From Molanna angustata (Eukaryota > Arthropoda > Insecta > Trichoptera > Molannidae), in assembly GCA_963576475.1 (NCBI GenBank), contig OY754981.1:17394341-17458340 (forward strand): a stretch of DNA of 64,000 bases. Reading direction: 5' to 3'. The position numbers and the translations under genes are program-made. Positions 1 through 11,959 of the stretch are shown piece by piece; within the stretch, counting starts at the first letter, position 1, and each line of letters starts with the position of its first letter. Below the pieces are notes generated by a model. The model was not told the DNA's origin. It ran no database searches and saw nothing but the letters and a program-made list of their open reading frames with translations.

Positions 1-508
1 CAGGAGTGGAATGGAATGGTCCAAACACAATAGGATAAATTATTATTATTATTATTGTAAAGAGGCTGTGATATAAGAGATGTAAAGCATTATATTTTAT
101 GTATTATTCAATGACAGTGTATATCGGATCGATTTGAGGTGTGCTAAATAAAGCATATATTATTTAAATGTATGTAATTGGTTATTCAGAATATGATTTG
201 TGTTTTTTCTCAGTACAAGACTGAATTTCATTTTTTATAACTAACTTCACACTTAAACTGCATCGTCTTTTTATATGGTTTGTAGCGCTTATATAGCTTA
301 TTTATAAACAAGTTTATTTGATTCTTCACCGAAAGTTATTCAAATAAGAATTTTCTGCGAGGTAAAAATATTGTTCAAGCAAAAATATGGATGTTGGAGA
401 TGTATTGACAGAATGTTTCATCTCTTCAATTTTCAAATTTAAGGTGCACCACCAAAAAAGGGAATTGATTGAAGATAACCGTAGAATAAGAAACAGCATG
501 TGACATCG
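1..508. other. AT-rich stretch, no gene seen
   Basis: Apart from a short ATT-repeat near position 40, which resembles the A/T-rich tail of a LINE or SINE, I see no coding or structured element here. Confidence 0.5.
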
Positions 509-586
509 ATTCGTTTCGTTTCGTTTCGTTTCGTTTCGTTTCGTTTCGTTTCGTTTCGTTCGTTTCGTTTGGTTTCGTTTCGTTTC
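509..586. repeat. TTTCG pentanucleotide microsatellite
   Basis: About 14 nearly perfect tandem copies of TTTCG (equivalently CGTTT). One copy lost a T and another reads TTTGG. It sits alone in AT-rich DNA and is not part of a recognisable mobile element. Confidence 0.97.
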
Positions 587-679
587 TCTCTTTCAGATTG
601 CAAACAATCGCAAAAAATCTTACTTACTCCTCTATTTTATTTTTTTATCAATTTATTTCTCACTAAATAAGTATTGTAC

Positions 680-800
680 CAATTTAACTTAGAGACTTCA
701 CGTTGCTCGGGTTGGTTGGAAGAAATTGCCTTATGGCATTAAACCTGCCTTTGTACATATGTACATAAATTATATAGATAAATAAATATATAAAAAAACA
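680..800 (+). mobile_element. LINE 3' tail, family T1 (CR1-like)
   Basis: The stretch contains the block GTTGGTTGGAAGAAATTGCC followed by a degenerate 'tatggcaataaaccygcc' motif and ends in an AATA-rich tail. The same block occurs in reverse at 11349-11480, 29366-29860 and 43531-43640. The last two are attached to reverse-transcriptase C-terminal coding, so this is the 3' end of a severely 5'-truncated LINE. Confidence 0.65.
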
Positions 801-1477
801 TTTATTTTTACTATCAATTATTCGCAAATAATAATGTGATGAAACTTATAATTCGTAAAATGACGTACATTCAAAATTACAATTCAAATTGTGGGTTTTC
901 GGCTCAGATAAATCTCCGTCGTTTTCCGACACTAATGTCTTCTCATCGACACCCATGCGCATATATAGTACAGTTGCGTGCTAAATAATTTTAAAATTGT
1001 CTCCCTTCCTAATAAATCTACGCCAACATCCTTCGATTCAAATTGAAATTCCCACTCTCCTCTCCCCAATAAACAAAACCACTTGCGACAGCATTTCCTT
1101 TACTTATTACATTACATATACATACCAACCTACAACATATTATATTGGTACCTATGTGTACAAACACAAATCGTACATACAGAAAGATAAAGTAAAATTA
1201 AGCCTTGTTCTCACTACGTAGCTGTAATAATTTAATTATCATTGTATCTGATACAGTAACGAACCTCCAAAGATTCATTTTGAAATGCACTTATAATACA
1301 ATAATGAACTCAATTACACGAGCTGCCCAAGAAGCAATCAATCAATTTCCCTAGCAATTTTCCCGCATGGTGACAGAGGCTGCTTTCGGGTCCTAATCCT
1401 CCACTTAGCTCTGTCCTGGACTTCATCGACTAGCAAAAATGTCTTTATTTCAAAAGATCTGTATCTCATTATTAAAA
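801..1477. other. AT-rich stretch, no gene seen
   Basis: There are no recognisable repeats or domains. A 74-codon open frame at 997-1221 has low-complexity, AT-driven composition and is not considered a gene. Confidence 0.45.
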
Positions 1478-1672
1478 TATGTAGAACTTTCAAAATTGCA
1501 TTGATAAGGGAACTCAATTAGAAGGCATCATTGGGAACGTTGCGCTAGCGCATAAAGTGATCACGCATAAAGTGATAGCGCATAAAGTGGTGAGTCCTGT
1601 AGGTGCCTTGAGTTCCAGGTTCTATTATAATATTCTAAATTCGTCTCTGAGATGTTAAAAAATTTTCGAAAA
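1478..1672 (+). repeat. Dispersed repeat R, copy 1
   Basis: This copy shares blocks with those at 2556-2848 (reverse), 22580-22675, 25840-26185, 27640-27915 and 47683-47755 (reverse): 'aagggaactcaataagaaggcat', 'gcgcataaagtgatcacg', 'gtaggtgccttgagttcc' and 'cgtctctattgagatgtt'. Here the 'gcataaagtg' segment is locally triplicated (about 1552-1590). No coding capacity is visible and the class is unknown. Confidence 0.7.
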
Positions 1673-2555
1673 AAAGTATATTTTCGAAACTGTAGAGGTC
1701 ATAAATTTAACCTTATGTAAAAACGATGTCATTAAAGCTAATAAAACAATCATCAATGAATTGGGTACATATATTAGGCTAAGAGTCACGTCATGTTAGA
1801 AGGCTTTTATAATAATTTTATAATAAAATAAACAGGTAACACTTACAGAATAATACATATGAACCATCAGTATTGGTGGCTATGTCTCTTTTAATACGTT
1901 GTTGGGGGTGTTTTCATAAATTAAAATACCTTTCAAAAGAAGGCATGATTACTAATAGTAGTTATTTATTCTATATCGCTTCACACTTCATAGCTGATGT
2001 GTTAAAATAGCAATTTTCAACTCTTTTAAGGTCCAATCGCTGTTATCTGCTGTGGTATCATTTTTCTGAAAAAATCAGCCTTAATACTATGACATAAGTA
2101 TAAATGCTGTATGGGCCCACTATACAAAATAAAGTAAGTCAAGAATCGCCGGTTTTTACGGCATATAATATTATCTCAACTAGAAAACAATGATTCTTGA
2201 TTTCATTTTAATTTGAAGTTGAGAGAAAATTTGACTCCTCAAAGTCCTCTAACCTAAAAGTGTTTTACTGGTGTAAATAAGCGGCTTTGGTTTTTCTGTC
2301 AAGTATTTCGGTTTTTACGTCCTCCTAGATCCAACAATAGCCTCCCCTTATACTCGAGACAAACACAGCGAATATTCTTTGCGCTCGTATAGCGAGTTTT
2401 ATTTTTAAAACACAACTACTTCGTAAGACACATTTGTTAACACTCAGTAAAACCTTTTTGATATTTTAATAGAAAGGTTATAAGAATTCTTTTAATTTTT
2501 ATACATACTCGTAATTTATAAGAACCTATGGTAAAACAGGTAATTGTATTTTTTT

Positions 2556-2848
2556 TTGACAAATTTTTAATATCTCAATAGAGACTAAGTTGGAATATCA
2601 TAAAAGAACCAGGGAACTCAAGGCACCTACAAGGCTTACGACCTGTCTTCGGCTGGTTTACGTAATAACTATATGCGCTTGTGCATCATTCACCAATCAT
2701 GCATTCCTATTGAGTTTTTTTACTAATGCAATTTTGAAAATTCAACATATTTTAATAATGAGAAACAGATTGTTTAAGCAGTTATAATCAATCACCATCA
2801 ATGAAGTAACGAAGAATCCTTTTTGTAACGCCATCTATTGAAAAAACA
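2556..2848 (-). repeat. Dispersed repeat R, copy 2
   Basis: This is a reverse-strand copy of the R family. It runs from the 'atctcaatagagac' end through 'caaggcacctacaagg' to a 'cgccatctattg' block, and directly abuts the Helitron-like fragment that starts near 2849. Confidence 0.65.
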
Positions 2849-3354
2849 ATTTTTCTAAAAATTGAATTTAGTGACGACATCGTTTCATACAATTTGTAAA
2901 GCAGTAGGTATACACTACACAATATCTACGGGGACTCAATAGTTTGATACTTAATCTCCAAACATACATACATACAATCATCCAGTATTCATATTCTGGG
3001 TAGGAAAAAATGACTGACCTCCATACTATGCCGACCGCCGCCGTGGCACAGTTGGTAAGCCGTTCGGTTTCTGTGTTGGCGTCCTGGGTTTGATTCCCAG
3101 CAGGAAAATATATTGCATCTCTGGGCTAGAAACACTGGTTTGTTGGAAGAAATTGCCATACGGCAATAAACTCGCCACTTGCGCAGGGTGCAAGGAAGTG
3201 TTCATTATTATTATCATACTATCCTATCCTGACTTACATACCTACATGTTTTATATAGAAAACCAAATTTCTTAAAATGTTTATAAATTTGTCCTTAAGT
3301 TTTTATACTTTGGTACGTATTGACAGTTGGATCGCATATGTTACATGCAACTAC
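2849..3354 (+). mobile_element. Helitron-like element, copy 3 (5'-truncated)
   Basis: The sequence matches the 3' half of the elements at 8076-9079 and 37352-38354, from 'aaaattgaatttagtgacgacat' through 'ctccaaacatacatacat' to the terminal ACATGCAACTAC. The other two copies end CTAG; here the terminus is CTAC. A tRNA-derived SINE with an 8-bp target-site duplication interrupts the element at 3030-3214. Confidence 0.8.
3030..3214 (+). mobile_element. tRNA-derived SINE A, copy 1, complete
   Basis: The 185-bp insertion is bounded by direct repeats CATACTAT at 3022-3029 and 3215-3222. The same locus in the Helitron-like copy at about 8900-8930 has one CATACTAT, so that paralogue shows the empty site. 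The head has a pol III A-box-like GTGGCACAGTTGGTAAGC and a B-box-like GGGTTTGATTCCC. The tail contains GTTGGAAGAAATTGCC, shared with LINE family T1, and ends in ATTATTATT. Confidence 0.9.
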
Positions 3355-3877
3355 TTGTTTATTCATACTTTTACACATGTGAGTTAGTTAATTAAACATG
3401 ATGAAGCAATCTAAATTATGAATTAATAATTACCTATGAATTAATCAGTATATAATTTTAATTGTATTTATTCAATTATTGGGGTGTTTTGCAATCCTGT
3501 GACGTGCAAAGTGCTCAACATGCACAACAGTTTTTATTTATTTTTCAATCATTCTACGAATAACAACCCTACCCAATTTTTTGAAATGAAATCTGAAAAT
3601 TATACGAATAATTTTACGAATCGTAAAATTATTCGAATAGAATCATCTGAGACTTGTAACATTGTTGTGCTAGTACCAAAATATAATATTTTTGTATTCC
3701 ACTCATGACGAGATACCAGTGGGACATATTCAGCGCTGGTTTTTTTTTCTTCCATTGTCAAATTCTCCTCATAAAACCATCCCGGAAAGTAACGCACTCT
3801 CGAGTCTTCTTAGCATTAACACTGTTAAACCTTTTGGGACATGAATTCTGATAAAAATATAATGACAATATTCTGCA
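3355..3877. other. AT-rich stretch, no gene seen
   Basis: Short open frames on both strands overlap one another and show no domain. A small palindrome (ATTTTACGAATCGTAAAAT, near 3610) is the only structure noticed. Confidence 0.4.
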
Positions 3878-3944
3878 CCGTGACTTCTTACAAACCGTGA
3901 CTTCTTGCAAACCGTGACTTCTTACAAACCGTGACTTCTTGTTG
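3878..3944. repeat. 17-bp tandem repeat, about 4 copies
   Basis: The unit CCGTGACTTCTTACAAA starts at 3878, 3895, 3912 and 3929, with one A/G difference in the second copy. The repeats are contiguous with no spacers. Confidence 0.95.
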
Positions 3945-5834
3945 CATTAGAATCATGTTTTTGTCAAACCAGTGAATTTCTATTTTCCGCCATGTTCCAA
4001 ATTTTGTCATTAACCGATATTTTATTAATGCATTCTCCTTCGAGCTGAGGATTTCTGAGTTTTCAATAAAAATATACAGTATAGTACGCACAGTGAAACA
4101 AGGTAGTTTTTTTATTATTTCTTCTGAATTTTACATTGATTTGTGTTAAAAGTTTATCTATGTGAAAAAATATTACATGCACAAATTGATAAACATAAGG
4201 TAAAATGACAACACGATCTACATAATTATCTTAAAATTCAGTGACAAACTTGAACATTCTTCAATAACGTTATTGAAGGGAGCTTTTCTTTAAAAGCTTT
4301 GAAAGAATAACAAAAAGTATAGTGGTACTTAGATTTTACATCGGAGCGAGCAAATATACTGAGATTTCAAAGAAAAAGCAACCATTAGGTGGCTTTAATG
4401 CAAATTACTTGCACTCTGATACTTAATAAGGTACTGGCATGAAAGCTTATGTCTATAAGCTGTACTCAAATGAAAAGTACATTGACTTGTTGATTGTATC
4501 ACAAAGGAGACGAAGCAAGGGTACATTTTTAGTTAAACCGTAGTCAGGCATTTTACATGGTATTTGACCTATCATTGAATGGTTTACGTAACGCGCTTGC
4601 ACAATTTTAAAGACCTATCTTTATTTCATTTCTGCCACTATCAATCAAATTTCTTCAAAGTTATAGTGGTGAAAATTTAATTTCAAATAGGTATACTTTG
4701 CTAAAAAAACAATATTTTAAATAAAGAGCTTCCACTTCTTTTCAGAACAGATGAAAATATACATTTTTTATGATTGTATTATCATCGTTTATTTTTAATA
4801 TCAGATTTCTCAAATTTCAAATCATCTAACTTATAAAGTTAGATGATCTACCTTATATAGTTATATTATAGATGACATTGAGAAACATTTTTGAATATCA
4901 AAAGATCGTACACAGAAGAGAAGCCTTGTATCAGATGTTTATTTTAAAATTATTAACTCAATGTTTGACAGTCCAGATTTGCTAAACAAAATTAATTTCC
5001 ATGCGCCATTGCTAAATGGCAAATCAACCAACATGTTCTACTTTCCTTGAAGTAACGTCAATTCAAATCAAAACGAATTTCAATCTCTCAAGCCTATTTC
5101 TCCTATATTCTGAGATATCCACTGCTAGTAGTAACTTCTACAAAAACTCTATTTATAGATACATAGAGGTGTAAACTTGGGTAATATCTATTTTTTTAAT
5201 TTGTGTACCTATTTTTTGTGTAAACTTTATTTAATAAGAGTAACAAACTTAATACTTCTTCGTTTTTTTTCCTTCCCTTTATTTCCCGACATAGGCAAAC
5301 ATACAATAATTTATTTTATTTATTTTAATTTTATTTCATTTTTCATTTTTAGAGTACAGACAGTCATATCTACAATGTATAAACAAAATGAGTTACCAGC
5401 ATATGGACCAATAAGACTCTCAATATTACCAGATTTCAACTATATACAAATTTTAACAAGAAAAAAAAATTAATCATTCAATCTATAAACAAATAATTAA
5501 ATCAATAAATAAATAAATAAATCAATTAATTAATAAATCAATAATAAATAGAAAAAAAGCAAGCAATAAACAAATATATAAATAAATAAATAACAAATAT
5601 AAAAAATAGAATAATATTGTAAACAATTTTTTTTTTGTTGTAATGTAGGTACTTTGTTATTATTTAAAATGATCATCATCTCTGGACAAACTACAAAATA
5701 TTTTTTTATTATTTTGTAGTGTATTTTTTTGTATATTTTATAAGACTCTAATTTCCCCTAAAATAAATAAGTACATTCTATAAAATCTACCAATATTAAT
5801 ACAAAAATATATTCTTTATCAATTAACAAGTAGC
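3945..5834. other. AT-rich stretch with (AAAT)n tract
   Basis: No gene or recognisable mobile element is seen. A minor 11-bp inverted repeat lies near 4830, and an AAAT/AAT-rich low-complexity tract covers about 5480-5620. The 98-codon open frame at 5177-5473 is rich in Phe, Ile and Leu from AT bias and has no supporting domain. Confidence 0.45.
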
Positions 5835-6310
5835 ATATGCCGGTGGTGAGGAAAAGTCTTGCGGTCTTCAACTCGTATTATTGTCCTTCACAACCACCAG
5901 ATATCTGCATCGAGACTGCGTTCAAGAAAGAACTTCCGTTTATATACCACCGAATCGGGAACCTCCACAAAACAATACAGAGAGGATCAAATGAGGCAAC
6001 AAACTCTTGGTGGCACCATACGAGGATACGAACACCGCGCTTGTTTTGAACTTCCCAACATGGAAGGCCCTTCACAGACTGAGAGTGAGGCTGACTTGAT
6101 GCAAAAATAACCAGTAGAGGTGGAGATACCTGGAAGAGGAAGATACGAGCTGTGATTGCGAAAAGCAGGAGAACGACGCTCATCTGTTATATGCCCACAG
6201 ATGCAGATGACGTGTAGCACAAACGTCCCTAATATAAGCAAACGATAAGGCGATATCCGTCGACACCGACTAGACTGGCAAGGTCTTAGGTCTGGACCCT
6301 TTAATTAAGT
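5835..6310. other. GC-richer island, unrecognised, probably decayed mobile element
   Basis: Base composition rises clearly above the flanks. Overlapping 70-100 codon open frames occur on both strands (5837-6049 +, 5859-6110 +, 5878-6183 -). I recognise no domain in any of them. In this window such GC-richer islands in AT-rich DNA are usually old LINE coding sequence, so that is the likeliest origin, but no reverse-transcriptase motif was seen. Confidence 0.3.
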
Positions 6311-7380
6311 TATCTTGTATTTTATGCCAAAACAAGACCATGACCATGTGTCACTGCAAGACTAAAATCATCACTAGCATACACAATAAAAGCAACTATA
6401 AAGACTGCGTTTTTGCAATGCATATGTATAGTCTTGAAATTATCCGTAATTTTCAATATATATGTAATATCTAAATATCCACAGTATATTTTTTCAGATT
6501 TCAGAGTTTTCCTACCTCATATAAAGTTATCAGGTTGGTAGCTTGATAATTCCCTCTAACACAATTCGGTAACCCAATAGGGAATGACATACTTTTTATT
6601 CGGATCTTTTTTTATGTTAATTCTCTATATGAGAAGAGGGGGTATGCTATTATGATAGAGTACGTCCATATCAGCATATTATTTGAGAAATACATTGCAA
6701 GACGTATGATTGTCACCCGAAATCGGGTAGCTACGACACTAGAATTCAATCAGATTGTTGCAATTTATTAATGACGTACATACACAAACTACTGATTGAC
6801 TATTAAAACATATAAGTACGCACATGAATACAACCTATACAAATCCACATTGGACACCTTCAAGTGGTTTTATTTGACAACGGAACCACCACCATTACCA
6901 CCCTTTCCCCATTCTTCCCGTCTATTCCCTTCCCCTTCATCACTCAAATATTTCTATTTAAATTCAACTTAACTGATTAAGACAATTTGCAATATCTGAA
7001 ATAGTTGTATGTATTTTGGGAGACGAAAAGAACATATAATTTAAACTCGCAACCTTTTCTGATATCTTATTAATAATCATAATTAAATAATAGAGCTTCC
7101 TCCCAACTTATATACCTCTATAACTTCCACTTTTTTCTATTTCATTTATTTTCGGGTGACCCATAAGAGCCAGGTAATCGAAAATAGAAGATATTAACAT
7201 CTCACATAGTTCAGCGATGAGGATTACCACCCATTCAGGAGATGCCGTGATGGTATAAATGATTTTTTTTAGTTAATCCCTTCTTTCGTATTTTTACTTT
7301 TTCATTTGAGAATTAACGAGAAAAATACATTTTTCTTCTTGTTATTTTATGTAAACCTTTAGGTCTGTTTTGAAGAAGCC
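6311..7380. other. AT-rich stretch, no gene seen
   Basis: No supported feature was found. A short 'gccgtgatggtat' near 7245 matches the 3' terminus of LINE family T3 (see 53119-54671) and could be a tiny 3'-end relic. Confidence 0.4.
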
Positions 7381-7559
7381 TGCTCTTCCTGCGAAGTGAA
7401 CTCCCAACTATCCCTCCATAGGAGGCCTCCGGTGAGGGCGCGTTCCGTGAGGATGATTGTACAGCACAATATTATGAAGTCTGGGGCTGTCCGTTCTTTG
7501 GACGTGACTATAGCAATCTCTCCTCCTATAATAAATAACTATATTTATACACAACAATG

Positions 7560-8072
7560 TCAGCATCAATGTGGCGTGGCTGAAGTGGAGATCTCTCTCT
7601 AGCGTACCTACTATGTGATAAAAGAATGCCTATTCAAACTAAGTGCAAAATATACAAAACTATCGTAAGACCTGCAATATTATATGGATCAGAGTACTGG
7701 ACAACATAAAAAAAGCACGCACAACAACTGTTTACTACTGAAATGAAGTTGTTGCGCTAGGCAGGTGATGTAACACGCCTTGATAAAATTCGCAACAAGT
7801 TCTTCACAGGATCCATCAGGGAAGCCCCAATAAAAAAAAATTGATAGAGGGCAGACAACGATGATGGCCATGTCATTCGAAGAGAGTACACCCACTCCGT
7901 CATAAGTGTAATCAGAATGAAGAGACAGACCACTGGCAACATGGTGGACGAGTATTGAGAGGGAGCTTGCGCCACAAGGTGACCCACAAGAGACAACCCA
8001 AGAGTCGCAGATCATGGCAACTGTTGACTAGGAGACCCGACCCCGGATAAACTGGAATAGAGGGACAGGAAA
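7560..8072 (+). pseudogene. RTE-like LINE reverse-transcriptase C-terminus, decayed
   Basis: The conceptual translation gives the region downstream of the polymerase core of RTE-clade LINEs. Recognisable pieces are LKWRSL, CDKRMPIQTKCKIYKTIVRP, ILYGSEYWTT, a following KKHAQQL..TEMKLLR block and TRLDKIRNKFF. At least two in-frame stops (after WTT and after LLR) and several frameshifts break the frame, so it cannot make protein. The typical order (thumb, then 'P.LYG.E.W', then 'RLD.IRN') supports RTE rather than jockey or CR1. It ends immediately before the Helitron-like element at 8076. Confidence 0.75.
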
Positions 8073-8075
8073 TTG

Positions 8076-9079
8076 TCCAACTGTCGATTCGTTCATGAGA
8101 ATTCAATTCTCTTAATGAATCGACATTATTAAGCCAAGATGCGTGTACGAGGGAAAATTTTGTATGGTGTAGTGGACTTTTTGCAAGCTAATAACACCAA
8201 CTAGAGGCCTCGCAGTATATATGTTCCCCTACATGGATTTACTCAGAATTCGGAGTAGAACATTTTATGTGAGTTTTGTGTGTGTCTGTCTGTGTGTCTG
8301 TGTGTCCGTCCGTCCCTTATAACTTTTGATCCGCTTAATTTACAGAGCCCAAATTTTTAGAATATATAAACAGTTATAGGCCTACAAAACTTTTATACTC
8401 AGAATTGTGAATTTTTGTTTCAATCAGGGGTTATCAACTTTTGAAATTTTGATTTATTTTTCCATATATCTCAGAAACCGTAAAAGCTAGAACGCTGAAA
8501 ATTGGTATAAACATAGACAAATACAAAGTCTCAAATATGTTTTTTTTTAAAAATTCCAGGGTTTCTCAAACATTTTTTATTAAGAAAAATATTTTTTTTA
8601 TGATAAATTTATGAGTTTAACTGCCTATATTTCCAATTTTTTTTAAAATATCGAAAAAAGCCGAAAGAACCCAACTAGAAAATTTAATTTTCTATAAAAA
8701 ATATTAACATTGTATTAGCACATCTCAAATTTTTTTTAACAATTTTTATAAAAATTGAATTTAGTGACGACATTGCTTCATACAATTTGTATGGAAATAG
8801 CCTAATCACAATATCTAAGAAGACTTAATAATTTGATACTAATCTCCAAACATACATACATACCATCATGCTGTTTTCACATTCTGGGTAGGATCAAAGG
8901 ACTGACCTCCATACTATCCTATCTTGACATACATACCTAGGTACATATGTTGTATAGAAAACCAAATATCTCAAAATATTAAATAATTTGTATTTATGGG
9001 TTTATAGTTTGGTACTTATTCTTCAACTGTACATACTATCACTATCTACAGTTGGATCTCATGTGTTACATGCAACTAG
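8076..9079 (+). mobile_element. Helitron-like non-autonomous element (HINE type), copy 1
   Basis: The 1004-bp element starts TCCAACTGTCGATTCG and ends ACATGCAACTAG followed by T. A hairpin CATGT-gtt-ACATG lies 3 bp before the terminal CTAG. An inner inverted pair, CCAACTGTCGAT at the start and a degenerate complement near 9044-9055, is present. At 8276-8316 there is a GTGT/GTCTGTCT/GTCCGTCC microsatellite. These traits are established for Helentron-associated elements. No Rep/helicase coding is present, so it would have depended on an autonomous partner. Confidence 0.75.
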
Positions 9080-9136
9080 TGATATATAAATACTGTTATG
9101 AATCTATTTATATGTATTAGCAGATGCTTGCTATTA

Positions 9137-9411
9137 TGGCGAATTCGCCAGTACAACCTTCCGCTAATAGCAATACACGCGCCAAGTGAAAGTATCACGA
9201 GTAGACCAGGTACTGAAAGAGATCACGAATGAAGTGGTAGCTCGCTTATATACTCTCGCCCTCGAGGTTCATTGAAAATCTTGGGGTCATTGAACATGTT
9301 GTTGACAAGTTCCCTTCTAGGTAGTTCTATATTATTACCTCCTTTAGCGCGTTTACAACTACTTGCGGAAGAATGTACATCCTAAGTACTTAGGTTGGCG
9401 AATCCGCCACA
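9137..9411. mobile_element. Probable solo LTR (or TIR MITE) with 6-bp duplication
   Basis: The 275-bp unit begins TGGCGAATTCGCCA and ends AATCCGCCACA. CTATTA lies directly outside on both sides (9131-9136 and 9412-9417). TG...CA ends, a short target duplication and a TATATA motif near 9248 suggest a solitary LTR. The ends are also inverted repeats of each other (TGGCGRATTCGCCA), so a short DNA-transposon derivative is possible. Orientation is unknown. Confidence 0.6.
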
Positions 9412-9613
9412 CTATTAAAAAAATACAATAAACTTTAAATATGTATACCTATATAAAATTTATATTTCGATACAGTTGAGTGGCTTTCAATTCTCACAAA
9501 TTGGCTTCTAAGGAACATCAGTCCTATAGGTACGTTGTAATGTGAAGAAAATAATATCAAATATTTCCATTACATCATCCAACATACTTTAGACACAAAA
9601 ATACTTCGACATA

Positions 9614-9648
9614 TTCAGGTGAATATCTTCGACAAATATTCACCTGAA
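9614..9648. repeat. Perfect 13-bp hairpin
   Basis: TTCAGGTGAATAT and its exact complement ATATTCACCTGAA flank a 9-nt loop. No poly-T tract or other context gives it a function. Confidence 0.8.
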
Positions 9649-9649
9649 G

Positions 9650-11345
9650 ACAGATTATACTTTATATTATTATTATCATAAAGAAGTTTTCGACAAAAAC
9701 ATTAAGAGGCTGCCGTTTGTTCCTGGTAGACAAATGATAAAATTAAATTCATGGTACGATTCATTTACATTATTAGCGCTCAACTTTCGCAGTCATTATG
9801 TAAATTTTATAATTCAAATTTAAAGCACAGTTTCGCGTAAACATAAACACCTTTATAATATCATTACGTTTTAGTCTCGTTATCTATTGCTTTGACAGTA
9901 CCACTGAAGAATTATATCAAATTAAATGTTAAATCGACTTATATTCAGTATTAGGTGTATAAAATGTTAATTTAATAAATCGTTCGCGTAATGAATACTG
10001 CGCGACATTTCAGCTAAAATTTGTGGCGAAAACGTTATTTAAAACGTTTTGTCTACATAGTTCAGTTTTATACTTAAATATATTTTTATTTTTTATAACT
10101 AGCACAACGATGATAACCAATTATATTTCAGTGCGATGTTTCAGTCGGTTTGTTGATATCTCTCATGGGTTTATTTTGAAGGTCTGAATGCTCCAAAAGA
10201 AGAGAGATTATTCATCAGATGAACTGTTTAAATACACATCAGGGTATTAAAGGCAACTAAAATTATTGTAACAGTAGACATACTGAAAAGGTGATGGTTG
10301 AGGCAAAAAAACACTTACTTAATAAGTATCGTTCATTCGATTTGTGAAAAACCAATTTTTTTAAAACCCAGCAGAAGATTCTTTGATAGATAGGTACAAT
10401 TTTTTAAGGTCTGGGTGATGCATTTGCGCATATAACAAAGATAATATCTACATAATATGTAGATAATCAGATATCCTAGCACTTTTTATATTCCAAATTG
10501 TAATAACTACTACAATCAGAATGTTTTTATATACCGTGCTTGCACTGTGTTCAATGCTTTATTTAATGTGTCTCAGTGTGTTTAGGACAGCTGTCTCCTC
10601 CTATCTTTCCAAATACATTGATTTAATCAGCTGACTTATTTTAGTGTTTTTTTTTAAGTACTAGTAAATCAATTATACATTATTTGTAATTTTTGTATCA
10701 ATATTAATTATCCTATTGAATAATGGATGGAGTTTTCACTGGTCTACTAATAAACCAATGTACATTGTCTCTTTTATAAATTATGTAGACTGTATAACTC
10801 GATATCGACCAATAAAAATAAAATATAATATAATAAATATAAAATAAGAAAATACTTGGTTTTCGTTGTACTATATTTAATTGGTTATAGTCGTGTTTCG
10901 TGCAGGGAATATCGTCAGAATAATAAGTTCTACCAAAATTGCCGATCGACAAACTAAACTTAGTTATTAGTTATAACATATATACTTTATGTATTTTTTA
11001 ACATCCTTCTGAAATATGACGTCAATATTTTCATAGACTTTCGTAATGTGGTTGCTTAGGTGGCCCATTCACAAGGGTTTTAAAATATTTACTATTCAAT
11101 GGGGGTGAGAAGCGATGCAACACGATACAGCGAATTAATAAAGCATATGTAGTATATGAAAGGGACCCATCAGGTTGAAGGATCCACTTGACTCAATTCA
11201 TAATTCACATATTTTTGACGATGAGGTTTATTTTGGCGGTGAGGATGTTGAAATAGGGTAAATATAATTTAATTGTGTAGCGGAAGAAGAAAGGTCCGGT
11301 GAATAAACGGGGTAAAGAGAGAATATAAGTAGACCGATTGAAGGA
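9650..11345. other. AT-rich stretch, no gene seen
   Basis: I found no domain-bearing frame, LINE motif or clear repeat. Small open frames such as the reverse-strand 79 codons at 10713-10952 are AT-driven. Confidence 0.45.
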
Positions 11346-11348
11346 TAG

Positions 11349-11500
11349 TTATTACTAGCGCAATTTATTTATTTATTTATACATCTTCGTTCACAAAGGC
11401 GGGTTTATTGCCATAAGGCAATTTCTTCTAACCAACCTGAGCAACGTTGTCTCTAAAGTGAAATTGGAACAATACAAGGTATTTAATGAAAATATAACAA
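11349..11500 (-). mobile_element. LINE 3' tail, family T1
   Basis: Read on the reverse strand it contains GGTTGGTTAGAAGAAATTGC and 'tatggcaataaacccgcc', then a (AAAT)n tail (TTTA repeats at 11348-11370). It aligns over its whole length with the plus-strand copy at 680-800, including 'gtattgt.ccaattt.actt.agaga' upstream. Confidence 0.75.
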
Positions 11501-11739
11501 TACCACTGATCATAGATATGAGGAAAAGATAAAGGCACGGAAGGATTTAGAAGGAATATTCAGGAAGTTACATATACTTAATTTGATATCATTTAATGCC
11601 CATCATATCACGCCAGGAATCCACTACTATTTAAGTTACCATTTATTCACAGATCTTGCAAGAATTACAAGATCTTAGAATATAGACCTCTCTAATATGT
11701 ATATTATTAAATTGAAGAATTGGCTTATACTAATTCTAT

Positions 11740-11815
11740 TATCACCATATGTAACCACACAAGTGACAAAGCTGTAGTTTTCTGAAATTTAATAAAATAA
11801 AATGTTTACACTACA
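11740..11815 (+). mobile_element. LINE 3' tail, family T4
   Basis: The block 'acaaagctgtagttttctgaaa' is followed by 'taataaaataaaatg'. The same end occurs at 52290-52375 (+) and in reverse at 44690-44760. Only the 3' end is recognisable. Confidence 0.6.
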
Positions 11816-11959
11816 AAATCTTCTTCCTTGATTTTTTCCTAAACAAATCAAAGTTGGGCCTATGGCCACCCTAGTGAATCAATAGGTTTTCTCTTGAAGA
11901 TATTTTTTAATACTGCAGACAACTTTGTGAATGCAATTATATCATCGTACTAAGTGTAT

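Noticed and set aside
3878..3944. Four-copy repeat as a CRISPR-like array
   Set aside because: The copies are contiguous without unique spacers, and the sequence is clearly eukaryotic.
5837..6241. Overlapping frames as a small protein gene
   Set aside because: Several frames on both strands are equally open and none has a recognisable motif. The stretch is listed only as an unexplained GC-richer island.
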